Shown: in pieces, positions 9,219-19,084 of the stretch
Numbering within the stretch: the stretch's first letter is position 1
How the letters are laid out: each line of letters opens with the position of its first letter
Source of the DNA: an uncultured Paracoccaceae bacterium
Lineage (GTDB): Bacteria > Pseudomonadota > Alphaproteobacteria > Rhodobacterales > Rhodobacteraceae
Direction of reading: 5' to 3'
DNA length: 64,000 bases
Assembly (NCBI GenBank): GCA_937146765.1
Contig: CAKZRP010000063.1
Location: 1-64,000, forward strand
Made by a program: the position numbers and the translations under genes
Notes under the pieces: model-generated
What the model saw: the letters and a program-made list of their open reading frames with translations, nothing else
What the model was told of the DNA's origin: nothing
The model's database searches: none

Positions 9219-9612
9219 GGAGACGCCCCCGTAGCTCGGCCGATGGCAACGGACAGGCACGGCGGCCAAAGGCATAGCGGTTCCGGGCAATCCGGTCGTA
9301 GAGCCAGTTGCCGATGGGCAGGGGGAGGAGGTTCAGCAGGATGAGCGCCCGCCAGGGCCATCCAAGGCGGTGCATGGTGGCGCAAAAGGCGGCAAGCCTG
9401 GTATAGGCGCGTCCCTCGACGATGACGATATTGGTTGACCAGTCATGGGGGTCGAGCCCATGGGCGCGGTAGAGATCCTGCCCGCGTGGCGATTGCGCGC
9501 TGACAAACCGGAAGCGCGCCTCTGGGTCGTGGCGGGTGATGAACCGTGCAAAGCCCGAGCAGACTATACACTCGGCATCAAAGACGATCAGGTCCTGCGT
9601 CGGGGCTGGCAT
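9211..9612 (-). CDS. DCC family thiol-disulfide oxidoreductase (DUF393)
   Basis: LIVFDAECIVCSGFARFITRHDPEARFRFVSAQSPRGQ...LGWPWRALILLNLLPLPIGNWLYDRIARNRYAFGRR. Confidence 0.9.
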   Translation of the reverse strand: MPAPTQDLIVFDAECIVCSGFARFITRHDPEARFRFVSAQSPRGQDLYRAHGLDPHDWSTNIVIVEGRAYTRLAAFCATMHRLGWPWRALILLNLLPLPIGNWLYDRIARNRYAFGRRACPLPSAELRGRLLD

Positions 9613-9702
9613 GGGTCGCCTCGCAAATGACTTCGCCCCCAGACCTATCAGTCCGGGGGGCGGAGGGGAATGCGGCCAAATGTGCCCGTCAGGCGGTGAG
9701 GA

Positions 9703-10167
9703 TCAGCCGCGCCCGCGATAGGGCGGCACGCCCTGATCGGGGATCCAGACGCCCTCGGGCAGGGGGCCGGTCTGGTAGAAGACGTCAATCGGAATGCCGC
9801 CGCGCGGATACCAGTAACCGCCGATCCGCAGCCATTTCGGATCAAGGAAATCCGCCAGACGGCGCGCGATGGAGACCGTGCAATCCTCGTGGAAGGCGCC
9901 GTGGTTGCGGAACGACCCAAGGTAGAGTTTCAGCGATTTGCTCTCCACCAGCCAGTCGCCCGGCACGTAGTCGATCACCAGATGGGCAAAGTCCGGCTGG
10001 CCTGTCATGGGGCAGAGCGAGGTGAACTCCGGCGCGGTGAAGCGCACGTTATAGGCCACATCGCTTTGCGGGTTTGCGACCCGCTCCAGCTCGGCGGTTT
10101 CGGGGTTGTCGGGCAGCACGGTTGCGCCGCCCAATTGCTTGAGATTGCTGTAGATACTGTCGGTCAT
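9703..10167 (-). CDS. queF: NADPH-dependent preQ1 reductase QueF
   Basis: [49 protein letters not shown]. Confidence 0.95.
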   Translation of the reverse strand: MTDSIYSNLKQLGGATVLPDNPETAELERVANPQSDVAYNVRFTAPEFTSLCPMTGQPDFAHLVIDYVPGDWLVESKSLKLYLGSFRNHGAFHEDCTVSIARRLADFLDPKWLRIGGYWYPRGGIPIDVFYQTGPLPEGVWIPDQGVPPYRGRG

Positions 10168-10185
10168 GATCGGCCTTTCAAAAGG

Positions 10186-10893
10186 TCAGACGCCGCGCTG
10201 GTTGCCCCAGACGAGGACATGCAGCTGCGGCAGAATACGGGGGGCGAACCAGCCCTTGCCCACGGTTTCGTCGATCAGCCAGCGCAGCCGTGCGGTGGCC
10301 TCGTTGAGGTTGATAGGGCTCTCCGGGTTCACCTCGGGGTTGCCGGGTTGCAGGAAGAGCGGCAGCTCCGGGTGGCGGGCATGGGCGGCGCGGGCATAGG
10401 CAAGATCGGCGTCGTTGAAGATGACGATCTTCATCACCACGGTGGGGCCATCGCCCGCCGCTGCCAGACAGTCCGCGAACTTGTCCCAATCGGTGTCATG
10501 GGTGCTGGAGGGCGGCTTGGGGCTGAGCACCAGCGTGTCGAGATCGGCAAACCAATCTTGCGTGACCGATCCTTGGGTTTCGAGCGCAAAGCGATAGCCC
10601 TCGGCGCGCCCCAGCGCGATCACGGGGGCAAAGTCCTGAATCGCCGGGTTGCCGCCAGAGACCGAGACGGTCAGCGGCTGCCCACCAGACAGTTTGCGCA
10701 CCTCGCCCATGATCGCCTCAGCCGACATCGGGGTCCAGGTCTGGCGATAGACGCTCTCGACCGCATGCAGGCTGTCACACCAGGCGCAGCGATAGTCGCA
10801 GCCACCCGCGCGGACAAAGACCGTCGGCTCGCCGATCAGGATGCCTTCGCCCTGCACGGTGGGGCCAAAGATTTCCGCAATCCGCAGGCTCAT
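10186..10893 (-). CDS. queE: 7-carboxy-7-deazaguanine synthase QueE (radical SAM)
   Basis: [37 protein letters not shown]. Confidence 0.93.
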   Translation of the reverse strand: MSLRIAEIFGPTVQGEGILIGEPTVFVRAGGCDYRCAWCDSLHAVESVYRQTWTPMSAEAIMGEVRKLSGGQPLTVSVSGGNPAIQDFAPVIALGRAEGYRFALETQGSVTQDWFADLDTLVLSPKPPSSTHDTDWDKFADCLAAAGDGPTVVMKIVIFNDADLAYARAAHARHPELPLFLQPGNPEVNPESPINLNEATARLRWLIDETVGKGWFAPRILPQLHVLVWGNQRGV

Positions 10894-11243
10894 GGACGAT
10901 ACTCCGCCCAGGTCTTTGGCGTTTCCGAGACCTTCACGGCGCTCACCTCGGGCCAGCGGGCGTGACACCATTGGTAGAAATGGCGCGCCATATTCTCCGC
11001 CGTCGAGGGGCCCTCCATCACCTCATTGAGGTGGCGATGGTCAAACGTGCCGTCGATATAGGTCTTGAGCGCGGCCAACTCGTGATAGTCGCGCACAAAC
11101 CCGTCGGCGTTCAGCTCCCGCGCGGCCAGTTCCACCACAACCACGTAATTGTGCCCATGTAGGCGGGCGCATTGGTGGTCGTCGGGCAGATGCGAGAGCT
11201 GGTGTGAGGCCGAGAAGTGAAACTCCTTGGAGATCCGAAACAT
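10890..11243 (-). CDS. queD: 6-carboxytetrahydropterin synthase QueD
   Basis: [31 protein letters not shown]...NPTSEN-like PSTAEN. Confidence 0.93.
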   Translation of the reverse strand: MFRISKEFHFSASHQLSHLPDDHQCARLHGHNYVVVVELAARELNADGFVRDYHELAALKTYIDGTFDHRHLNEVMEGPSTAENMARHFYQWCHARWPEVSAVKVSETPKTWAEYRP

Positions 11244-11959
11244 CAGCGCCGCTCCCCTTCGGAATTGGCCCGATCCGCAATCGCCTGCCGCCAGAACTCC
11301 GGATCGTCATAGACCGTGGGGTCGGTGACACCCGCCAGATCAAAGGCCTCGCGTCGCTCGACGCAGGTGCCGCAGCGCCCACAATGATGCGCGCCGCCTT
11401 TGTAGCACGACCAGGTTTCCGCAAAGGGTGTGCCATGGGCCGCGCCTTCGGTCACGATGTCGCCTTTGGTGCGGTGCACGAAGGGCGTCCACAGGCGGGT
11501 GGTCGCATACCCGTCCAAGGCCGCCTGCTGCATCGCGTCAAAGGCCTCGGTAAAGGCGGGACGGCAGTCGGGATAGATGAAGTGATCGCCGCCATGCACA
11601 GCGGTCGCCACCGCCACGTCGCCATTGGCGGCGGCGATGCCAAAGGCAATCGACAGCATGATGGCATTACGGTTGGGTACCACGGTGATCCGCATGGTCT
11701 CCTCGGCGTAATGGCCATCGGGCACGTCGATATCGTCCGTCAGGGCCGAGCCGGTGAGCGCGGCGCCAATCGGGCGCATGTCGATCAGATGGAAGGGTAC
11801 GCCAAGGCGATCCGCCGCGGCGCGGGCAAACTCCAGCTCCTTTTTATGACGTTGGCCATAGTCAAAGGAGACCAGACGGGTGAGCTGCCGGGTTGCGGCA
11901 GTCATATGGGCGAGGGACACGGAGTCCAATCCGCCCGAGCAGATGACAAGTGTTTTCAA
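11243..11959 (-). CDS. queC: 7-cyano-7-deazaguanine synthase QueC
   Basis: VICSGGLDSVSLAHM (PP-loop SGGxDS), FDYGQRHKKEL, C-terminal CYKGGAHHCGRCGTCVERREAF zinc-binding motif. Confidence 0.95.
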   Translation of the reverse strand: MKTLVICSGGLDSVSLAHMTAATRQLTRLVSFDYGQRHKKELEFARAAADRLGVPFHLIDMRPIGAALTGSALTDDIDVPDGHYAEETMRITVVPNRNAIMLSIAFGIAAANGDVAVATAVHGGDHFIYPDCRPAFTEAFDAMQQAALDGYATTRLWTPFVHRTKGDIVTEGAAHGTPFAETWSCYKGGAHHCGRCGTCVERREAFDLAGVTDPTVYDDPEFWRQAIADRANSEGERR

Positions 11960-12303
11960 GTTTTCAGTCCTTGTTTTGATGACCGGGTAGGCTGCGACCG
12001 GTGGGGCGCTCTATAGGGGGCGGCGGCGTGGGGCGCAATGGCGCATCTGTGGCCTTGCAGAGGCTGCATAGCCGCCTTGATCTGCCGCTGTCAGGCCGGA
12101 GTTGACCTGCGATGCGGGAAACATACGTCCCACAACAGACCGCTTGCATGGAACAGCGTTCGGCAAGGGGGAGAAAATACATGTCTCTCTCCGAGTTTTG
12201 TCCCATCTGTAGGATGCAAGTCCCTGAATTTCCGCCACCCTTGCGGTTTGCTCAAAAAATGGACACCTGTGCGACAACACCAGACATCAAGGAGTCTCCC
12301 GCT

Positions 12304-13071
12304 ATGAAGACCGCATTCCGCGCCGCCGCCTTCGCAGGCCTCATCGCCAGTTTTGCCCCTGCCGCCCAGGCTGAGGACACCACCCTCACCGTGGGCATGT
12401 CCGGCGGCTACTTCCCCTTCACCTTCGTCCGTCAGGACGTGCTGCAGGGGTTCGAAGTCGATGTAATGAACGCGGTGGGCGAGCTGACAGACCTCGATAT
12501 CCAGTTCGAGACCATGTCCTTTTCTGGCCTCGTCGGCGCGCTGGATGCGGGCCGTATCGACACCATCGCCAACCAGATCACCATCACCCCGGAGCGCGAG
12601 GCGAAATTCGCCTTTAGCCAGCCCTACGTGATCGACGGCGCGCAGGTGGTTACCCGCAAGGGCAATGACTCCATCACCGGTGTCGAGGATCTGCGGGGCA
12701 AGATCGTGGCGGTGAACCTCGGCTCGAACTTCGAGCAGCTGCTGCGTGATCTGCCCTTTGCCGATGAGGTCGAGATCAAGACCTACGAGAGCAATATCGA
12801 GCAGGACACGGCGCTGGGGCGGGTTGATGCCTTTGTGATGGACCGGGTCTCCTCGGCGCAAGTGATCCAGCAAAGCCCGCTGCCGCTGCAACTGGCCGGT
12901 CAGCCTTTTTCGGAGATCCGCAATGCGCTGCCCTTCCGCAATGATGCCGAAGGCCAGGCCCTGCGCGACCGCGTCGATGCGGCGCTGACCACCCTGCGCG
13001 AGAACGGTACCCTGACCGAGATCTCGGTCAAGTGGTTCGGCACCGACATCACCAGCATCACGGCGGAGTAA
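12304..13071 (+). CDS. polar amino acid ABC transporter substrate-binding protein
   Basis: Signal peptide MKTAFRAAAFAGLIASFAPAAQAED, TLTVGMSGGYFPFTF...GFEVDVMNAV; SBP_bac_3 pattern; operon with permease and ATPase. Confidence 0.9.
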   Translation: MKTAFRAAAFAGLIASFAPAAQAEDTTLTVGMSGGYFPFTFVRQDVLQGFEVDVMNAVGELTDLDIQFETMSFSGLVGALDAGRIDTIANQITITPEREAKFAFSQPYVIDGAQVVTRKGNDSITGVEDLRGKIVAVNLGSNFEQLLRDLPFADEVEIKTYESNIEQDTALGRVDAFVMDRVSSAQVIQQSPLPLQLAGQPFSEIRNALPFRNDAEGQALRDRVDAALTTLRENGTLTEISVKWFGTDITSITAE

Positions 13072-13074
13072 CCC

Positions 13075-13749
13075 ATGCAAGGGCTCGACCTCGGGTATAT
13101 GATCGGGCTGGCGCCGGTGATCCTCGGCTATGTGCCGCTGACGCTCGGAATGGCGGCGGCGGGCATGGTGGCGGCACTGGTGCTGGCGGCCCTGCTCGCG
13201 GTCGAGCGCGTGGTGCGGGTGCCGGTGTTGGACTGGCTGGTGGTTCTCTTTATCAGCTTCTTCCGCGGCACACCGCTTCTGGTGCAGCTGTTCCTGTTCT
13301 ATTACGGGTTGCCGCAAGTCGTCTCTGTGCTGACCCGGATCGACGGGGTGAGCGCGGCGATCCTCGGCCTCACGCTGCATTTCGCCGCCTATATGGCGGA
13401 ATCGATCCGCGCCGCCATCCTCGGCGTCGACCGCAGCCAGTGGGAGGCGGCACAATCCATCGGCATGACCCAGAGCCAGCTGATGCTGCGCATCATCCTG
13501 CCGCAGGCGGCACGGGTGGCGGCGCCCACATTGGTGAACTATTTCATCGACATGCTGAAAGGCACCTCACTGGCCTTTACCCTTGGCGTGACCGAGATGA
13601 TGGGGGCGGCCCAGAAGGAAGCCGCGGGCAGCTTCCTCTATTTCGAGGCCTTCCTCGTGGTGGCACTGATCTACTGGGGCATGGTCGAGGCATTGAGCCA
13701 GGGTCAGAAATGGCTCGAGACGCATCTGAACAAGGCTTACGCAAGATGA
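13075..13749 (+). CDS. amino acid ABC transporter permease
   Basis: FISFFRGTPLLVQLFLFYYGLP...EAAQSIGMTQSQLMLRIILPQAAR (His/Glu/Gln/Arg/opine permease EAA motif). Confidence 0.92.
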   Translation: MQGLDLGYMIGLAPVILGYVPLTLGMAAAGMVAALVLAALLAVERVVRVPVLDWLVVLFISFFRGTPLLVQLFLFYYGLPQVVSVLTRIDGVSAAILGLTLHFAAYMAESIRAAILGVDRSQWEAAQSIGMTQSQLMLRIILPQAARVAAPTLVNYFIDMLKGTSLAFTLGVTEMMGAAQKEAAGSFLYFEAFLVVALIYWGMVEALSQGQKWLETHLNKAYAR

Positions 13750-14495
13750 CCTCCAACCACGGGATATCGATCAAGGGGCTGCGCAAGAGTTTTGGCGGCA
13801 CGCCCATTCTCGACGGTATCGACCTTGAGATCGCACCGGGAGAGCGGGTGGTCATCATTGGCCCCTCCGGCACCGGCAAGTCGACGCTGCTGCGCTGCCT
13901 CAACTTTCTCGACAGGCCGGATGAGGGTCTGATCTCCATCGGTGATCTGAGGGTGGATGCAGCACGGGCGCGCAAGGGCGAGATCCTCGGCCTGCGTCGG
14001 CGCACGGGGTTCGTGTTCCAGAATTACGCGCTCTTTGCCAACAAGACCGCCGCCGAAAACATCATGGAGGCATTGGTGACGGTGCAGCGTCTGCCACGGG
14101 CCGAAGCCGCAGACCGCGCCCGCGCGATCCTCGCGGAGACCGGTCTGGCGGACAAGGCCGACAGCTACCCGGCGGCGCTTTCGGGCGGGCAGCAGCAGCG
14201 GGTCGGCATCGGCCGCGCCATGGCGCTCGATGCCGAGCTGATGCTGTTTGACGAGCCCACATCGGCGCTGGATCCCGAATGGGTGGGCGAGGTGCTCGAC
14301 CTGATGCGGCGGGTGGCCGAGCGCAAGCAGACCATGCTGATCGTCACCCACGAGATGCAATTCGCCCGCGAGATCGCGGATCGGATCCTCTTCATGCACG
14401 GCGGCAAGATTGTCGAGCAGGGCACGCCCGCGCAGATCTTCGACACACCGCAGGATCCGCGTTTGCAGCGGTTCCTGGCGCGGGTGGGCGGCTGA
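13746..14495 (+). CDS. amino acid ABC transporter ATP-binding protein
   Basis: Walker A GPSGTGKSTL, LSGGQQQRVGIGRAMA, Walker B LMLFDEPTSALDPE. Confidence 0.95.
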   Translation: MTSNHGISIKGLRKSFGGTPILDGIDLEIAPGERVVIIGPSGTGKSTLLRCLNFLDRPDEGLISIGDLRVDAARARKGEILGLRRRTGFVFQNYALFANKTAAENIMEALVTVQRLPRAEAADRARAILAETGLADKADSYPAALSGGQQQRVGIGRAMALDAELMLFDEPTSALDPEWVGEVLDLMRRVAERKQTMLIVTHEMQFAREIADRILFMHGGKIVEQGTPAQIFDTPQDPRLQRFLARVGG

Positions 14496-14558
14496 CGGCA
14501 TAGGATCGTTGCGCGCTTCGGTTCGACTGCAGCCGGTTGCGTACATCAGGAACGAAAC

Positions 14559-14588
14559 AGCCCCGCAAGCGATCTTGCGGGGCTTTCC
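14559..14588. terminator. rho-independent, probably bidirectional terminator between convergent genes
   Basis: AGCCCCGCAAG-CGAT-CTTGCGGGGCT followed by TT; A/T-rich on both sides. Confidence 0.85.
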
Positions 14589-14611
14589 ATTTGTCCGGTC
14601 TCGGGCGCGGT

Positions 14612-15157
14612 TTATGCGGCCTCGGAAACTTTCTCTTTCAGCGCTTTCAGCAGGTTTTCCGGCGAGGAGACGCCATAGGGGTCCTCGGCGTGGTTGTCGT
14701 CACGACCCGGCTCTTCGAACCAGGCTTCGACCACACCGTTGTTGACGATCGCCGCATAGCGCCAGGAGCGCATGCCAAAGCCGAGGTTGTCCTTGGCCAC
14801 CAGCATGCCGACCTTGCGGGTGAACTCGCCCGAGCCATCGGGGATCACCTTGACGTTCTTGATGCCCTGGGCTTCGGCCCATTTGTTCATCACGAAGCTG
14901 TCGTTGACCGACATGCAGTAGATGTCGTCGATGCCTTCGGCCTGGAAATCGGCAAAACCGTTCTCGAAACCGGGCAGCTGGTAGGTGGAGCAGGTCGGGG
15001 TGAAGGCGCCCGGCAGCGAGAACAGGATCACGCGCTTGCCCGCGAAGTAATCAGCAGTGGTCATGTCCTGCCAGCGGAAGGGGTTCGGGCCCTCGATGCT
15101 CTCGTCGCGAACGCGGGTGCGGAAGGTCACCTGGGGGAGTTTTTGTCCAGCAAACAT
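14612..15157 (-). CDS. peroxiredoxin (Prx5 type)
   Basis: VILFSLPGAFTPTCSTYQLPGFENGFADFQAEGIDDIYCMSVNDSFVMNKWAEAQ. Confidence 0.95.
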   Translation of the reverse strand: MFAGQKLPQVTFRTRVRDESIEGPNPFRWQDMTTADYFAGKRVILFSLPGAFTPTCSTYQLPGFENGFADFQAEGIDDIYCMSVNDSFVMNKWAEAQGIKNVKVIPDGSGEFTRKVGMLVAKDNLGFGMRSWRYAAIVNNGVVEAWFEEPGRDDNHAEDPYGVSSPENLLKALKEKVSEAA

Positions 15158-15268
15158 GGGAGATCCTTGGAAAATTTGGGATATGCGCCGCGGTTCTTAA
15201 CGGATCTGACCCGGGGTGCAAGGGGGCAAGGATGGAGATGGCGGAACTTCACAGAAGTGATTCAAATG

Positions 15269-15290
15269 CCTGCCCCGAAAGGGCGTTTTT
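15269..15290 (+). terminator. orphan intrinsic terminator (GCCCCGAAAGGGC + TTTTT)
   Basis: GCCC-CGAAA-GGGC followed by GTTTTTC on the + strand; no annotated + strand gene ends here. Confidence 0.45.
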
Positions 15291-15326
15291 CTTGCATGCT
15301 TGTGCGTTTTTCGGGCGGTTTTGGGC

Positions 15327-16259
15327 TCAGGACAGGAGCGTCAGCCAGACCAGAACGGTGACCACCGAAGCGGCCGTGGCGATCAGCACCGAAGAGGCGG
15401 CGACTCGCTTGGCGTGGCCATACATATTGGCAAAGATATAGGCGTTGACCCCTGGCGCCATGGCCGCGTTCAGCACACCGGAGCGGAACAGATCCTGTTT
15501 CACATCGAGCGCCGAGCCGAGCGTGTAAACGATGGCGGGATGCAGCACCAGCGCGATGCAGCAGACCATGGCAATGGTGCGCAAGTCGCCTTCGGGGCGA
15601 TATTGCACCATGATGCCCCCCAGTGCGAAGAGCGCGGTCGGCAGCCCGGCCTTGGCCACCAAGGCCAGCGCCTCGTCCACTGGTTCCGGGATGGTGAAAC
15701 CGGCGAGGTTTACCGCAAAGCCCGCGATGATCGCCAGGATCAGGTTGTTGCGGAAGATCGAGTTCAGCACCGAGGTCACGGTGCGCATCCCGCCATTGCC
15801 GCGATTGCGGATCACCTCCATCGCGGTGATGCCGAGCGCATAGCAGAAGGGCGAATGGAAGGCGATGATCGCATAGTTGCCGGTCAGCGCATTGGGGCCA
15901 AAGGCGCGCTCGGTGATCGGCAAGCCCAACAGGACCGAGTTCGAGAAAAGGCAGCAAAAGCCGATGGCGACGCAGTCTTCCCAGTCACGTTTGAAGATGA
16001 ACCGCGCGCCGAGCATCCCCGCCGCAAAACAGGTACCGGCCCCGGTGTAGAAGCTGAATAGCAGCTTGGGATCAAAGCCCGCGTGCAGGTCGATCCCCGC
16101 CATGGCGCGAAACAGCAGAAAGGGGATGGCGACCCCTTGGGCGAATTTCATCAGCCCGTCGATCTGTTCATGCTTGAACATGCCGCGCAGGGTCAGACCG
16201 TAGCCGATGCCCACCACCACAAAGACCGGCAGGACGACATTGATGAGGTTTAAAATCAT
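15327..16259 (-). CDS. AEC family (auxin efflux carrier-type) transporter
   Basis: MILNLINVVLPVFVVVGIGYGLTLRG...FSNSVLLGLPITERAFG: Mem_trans pattern. Confidence 0.9.
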   Translation of the reverse strand: MILNLINVVLPVFVVVGIGYGLTLRGMFKHEQIDGLMKFAQGVAIPFLLFRAMAGIDLHAGFDPKLLFSFYTGAGTCFAAGMLGARFIFKRDWEDCVAIGFCCLFSNSVLLGLPITERAFGPNALTGNYAIIAFHSPFCYALGITAMEVIRNRGNGGMRTVTSVLNSIFRNNLILAIIAGFAVNLAGFTIPEPVDEALALVAKAGLPTALFALGGIMVQYRPEGDLRTIAMVCCIALVLHPAIVYTLGSALDVKQDLFRSGVLNAAMAPGVNAYIFANMYGHAKRVAASSVLIATAASVVTVLVWLTLLS

Positions 16260-16291
16260 GGGGCTGTCGTCCAGGTCTGGAAAAAGGGTCT

Positions 16292-17089
16292 TCAGTAATC
16301 GCTATGGATAACCATCCCGTCATAGGCGGGAGTTATATGTTCGGGCGTCTCGGCCTCGACAGTGGCGTAATCCATGTCGATGTGCATGTTGGTCAGCACC
16401 GCGCGGGCAGGCTGCATGCGGTCGATCCAGGCCAGCGCCTCGGGGTAGGAAAAATGGGTGGGATGTGGCGTGTGACGCAAGGCATCCAGGATCCAGACGT
16501 CGAGCCCTTCCAGCACCGGCACCACCGCCTCTGGGATCTTGGCCACATCGGGCAGATAGGCGAGATCGCCGATGCGGAAGCCCAGCGCATCCATGCCGCC
16601 ATGGTTTACGCGGAAGGGCAGGAAGGGAATGGCGCCACCGGGGCCGGTCACCTCAAACGCTCCGTCAATGTCGCGCATCTCGAGGATCGGCGGATAATTC
16701 GACCCCTCGGGCTGCACAAAGGCATAGCCGAACCGGTCCAGGAGGTCGGCGCGTGTGGGCGCATCGGCATAGACCGGCACCCGCTCGCGCATGTTGAAGA
16801 CAATCATCCGCAGGTCGTCGAGTCCATGCACGTGATCGGCATGAGCATGGGTATAGACCACCGCATCAAGCCGCCCGACGCCCGCATCCAGAAGCTGGCT
16901 GCGCATGTCGGGGCTGGTGTCGATCAGCACCGTGGTGGTGCCTTCGGGGCCGGTGCGCTCTACCAGCAGGGAGCAGCGGCGGCGCATGTTCTTGGGGTTC
17001 TGGGGATCGCAGGCGCCCCAATGGCCGCCGATGCGCGGCACGCCGCCGGAGGAGCCGCAGCCGAGGATCGTGCAACGCAGTTCGGGCAT
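16292..17089 (-). CDS. MBL-fold metallo-hydrolase (PhnP-like)
   Basis: LGCGSSGGVPRIGGHWGACDPQNPKNMRRRCSLLV...DTSPDMRSQLLDAGV...YTHAHADHVHGLDDLR. Confidence 0.9.
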   Translation of the reverse strand: MPELRCTILGCGSSGGVPRIGGHWGACDPQNPKNMRRRCSLLVERTGPEGTTTVLIDTSPDMRSQLLDAGVGRLDAVVYTHAHADHVHGLDDLRMIVFNMRERVPVYADAPTRADLLDRFGYAFVQPEGSNYPPILEMRDIDGAFEVTGPGGAIPFLPFRVNHGGMDALGFRIGDLAYLPDVAKIPEAVVPVLEGLDVWILDALRHTPHPTHFSYPEALAWIDRMQPARAVLTNMHIDMDYATVEAETPEHITPAYDGMVIHSDY

Positions 17090-17904
17090 CAGGCGGCGGC
17101 CTCATATTGAGCGACCTTCCAGAACAGCCGGTCGAAGTTCTCCTGGGTGCGGGCGGCAAATTCGGGATACGCAAGGCCAAAGACCTCGGCGCCGACGCGA
17201 GCGGTATGGGCGGTATAGGCCGGCTCGTTCCTTTTGCCGCGATAGGGCGGCGGCGCGAGATAGGGGCTGTCGGTCTCCACCAGAATGCGATCCAGCGGCG
17301 CGGCGGCAAAGATATCGCGCAGCTCCTGGCTCTTGGGGAAGGCGGCGATACCGGACATCGACAGGTAAAAGCCGAGGTCAAGCGCGGCGCGGCCCAGCTC
17401 CGGCGAGGAGGAGAAGCAATGCATCACGCAGGAATATTCCTTCTGCGCATGGGCTTCGGCAAGGATGCGGGCCATGTCGTCATCCGCCGCGCGGGCGTGG
17501 ATGATCAGCGGCAGTCCGGTTTCCTGCGCCGCCTCGATATGGATCCTGAGGCTCTGTTTCTGCACCTCGGCGCTGTCGCCGGTGTAGTGGTAATCAAGGC
17601 CGGTCTCGCCAATGCCGACAAACTTCGGATGCTGGGCAAGCGCGACCAGTTGCTCAACGGTTGCCATCGGCTCTTCGGCGGCGCTCATCGGATGGGTGCC
17701 TGCGGCGTAGAAGACCGGCGCATGGGCCTCGGCCAGCGCGCGCACGGCGGGCTCATTGCGCAACCGGGTGCAGATGGTCACCATGCGGGTCACCCCGGCC
17801 TCTGCCGCGCGGGCGAGGATCTCGGGCAGTTGACCGTCGAAATCCGGGAAATCGAGGTGGCAATGGCTGTCAGTGATCTGCGGCGGGATTTGCGGGGTGC
17901 TCAT
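17089..17904 (-). CDS. TatD family hydrolase
   Basis: TDSHCHLDFPDFDGQLPEI...GTHPMSA...FVGIGETGLDYHY...ILVETDSPYLAPPPYRGKRNEPAY. Confidence 0.95.
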   Translation of the reverse strand: MSTPQIPPQITDSHCHLDFPDFDGQLPEILARAAEAGVTRMVTICTRLRNEPAVRALAEAHAPVFYAAGTHPMSAAEEPMATVEQLVALAQHPKFVGIGETGLDYHYTGDSAEVQKQSLRIHIEAAQETGLPLIIHARAADDDMARILAEAHAQKEYSCVMHCFSSSPELGRAALDLGFYLSMSGIAAFPKSQELRDIFAAAPLDRILVETDSPYLAPPPYRGKRNEPAYTAHTARVGAEVFGLAYPEFAARTQENFDRLFWKVAQYEAAA

Positions 17905-17962
17905 GTCGGGGGCCTCGGTGGACGTCTTTTCTGCGCTGCAGGCCGCCGCATGATCGCCCGGA

Positions 17963-19084
17963 TCAGCGGGACGCGGTGTCCTGCATCTTGAACACCGTAT
18001 CTAGGACCAGCGCCGCAGGGTCAAGGTTCACCGCCTGCCCATGACGCGTGCGCTCCGTCACAACCGCCGCAAGATCGGCCCATGCCCGCGCTTTGTGCGG
18101 ATCGGGCGAGAGGCGGGACAGGATGGCGGCCTCCTGCGGGGCCGCCTCGGGGAAGGGGGGCTGGCCGGTGGCCCCGGTGCGGGCCAGGCGCACCAGCAGG
18201 AGGTCAAACAGGGTCAGCATCAGCTCGAACCGCTCGCCCGCGTTGCGGGTGGCGGCGCGTTCCGCCAGGGCCATGGCGCCTTGCCGGTCGAGGCGGGGCA
18301 GGCTGTCGGCGAGGCGCAGGATCTCGGCGTAGAGCTTCAGCCCGTCGAGCGACAGGAGCCGCATTGCCGCGCCCACGGACCCGGCGGCGAGTGCGGCGAG
18401 ATGGGTGGGATCCTGCGGCAGCTCTGCGCCGGCCTGTTCCAGCGCAGCCTGCATGTCCGGCGCCTCCAGCGGGCCAAGGCGCAGGGTGCGGCAGCGCGAG
18501 CGGATGGTCGGCAACAGGCGTGAGGGCTGGTGCGAAATCAACAGGAGCGTGGTGCGCGCAGGCGGCTCCTCCAGCATCTTCAGCAGCGCGTTGGCCGCAT
18601 TGGGGTTCATCTCGTCGGCACTGTCGACGATCACCACCCGACGTCCGCCCTCGGCAGAAGAGAGGCCGAAGAATTTGTTCAGCACCCGCACGTCATCGAC
18701 GACGATCTGGTCGCGCAGGCGGCCCTTGTCGTTGTAGCTGCGGGTGATTGCAGCGAGACCCGGCTCGGCCAGCGCCTGAATGCGGTGGCTGACGGGGTGA
18801 TTTGGGTCAATGGCGAGCGTCTCGGGCGGTGGCGGGGCGCCAAACAATCCTTCGTCCTGCTGCAAGGGCGTTGCCAACAGGAACCGCGCGATGCGCCAGG
18901 CCAGGGTCGCCTTGCCCACCCCGCGCGGGCCCATGATGAGCCAGCCGTGATGCAGCCGTTCGGAGTTGAAGGCACGCAGGAACTCCGCCTCAGCCTGTGG
19001 GTGACCGATGAGGCGTGCGGTCTCGCGCGGGTGCGGCGCACCTTCGGCCTGATCGGCGCGGGGGAGGTCCTCGGTCTCGCTCAT
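17963..19084 (-). CDS. holB: DNA polymerase III subunit delta'
   Basis: LHHGWLIMGPRGVGKATLAWRIARFLL...VVIVDSADEMNPNAANALLKMLEEPPARTTLLLISHQPSRLLPTIRSRCRTL. Confidence 0.93.
   Translation of the reverse strand: MSETEDLPRADQAEGAPHPRETARLIGHPQAEAEFLRAFNSERLHHGWLIMGPRGVGKATLAWRIARFLLATPLQQDEGLFGAPPPPETLAIDPNHPVSHRIQALAEPGLAAITRSYNDKGRLRDQIVVDDVRVLNKFFGLSSAEGGRRVVIVDSADEMNPNAANALLKMLEEPPARTTLLLISHQPSRLLPTIRSRCRTLRLGPLEAPDMQAALEQAGAELPQDPTHLAALAAGSVGAAMRLLSLDGLKLYAEILRLADSLPRLDRQGAMALAERAATRNAGERFELMLTLFDLLLVRLARTGATGQPPFPEAAPQEAAILSRLSPDPHKARAWADLAAVVTERTRHGQAVNLDPAALVLDTVFKMQDTASR

Noticed and set aside
11960-12110. preQ1 riboswitch upstream of queC
   Set aside because: Looked for a preQ1-I type hairpin with A-rich tail in the queC leader; nothing convincing by eye. 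A covariance-model search would settle it.
13032-14495. 487-aa + ORF spanning the permease gene in another frame into the ATPase
   Set aside because: The real permease (13075-13749) occupies another frame; only the C-terminal ATPase part of this ORF is genuine (13746-14495).
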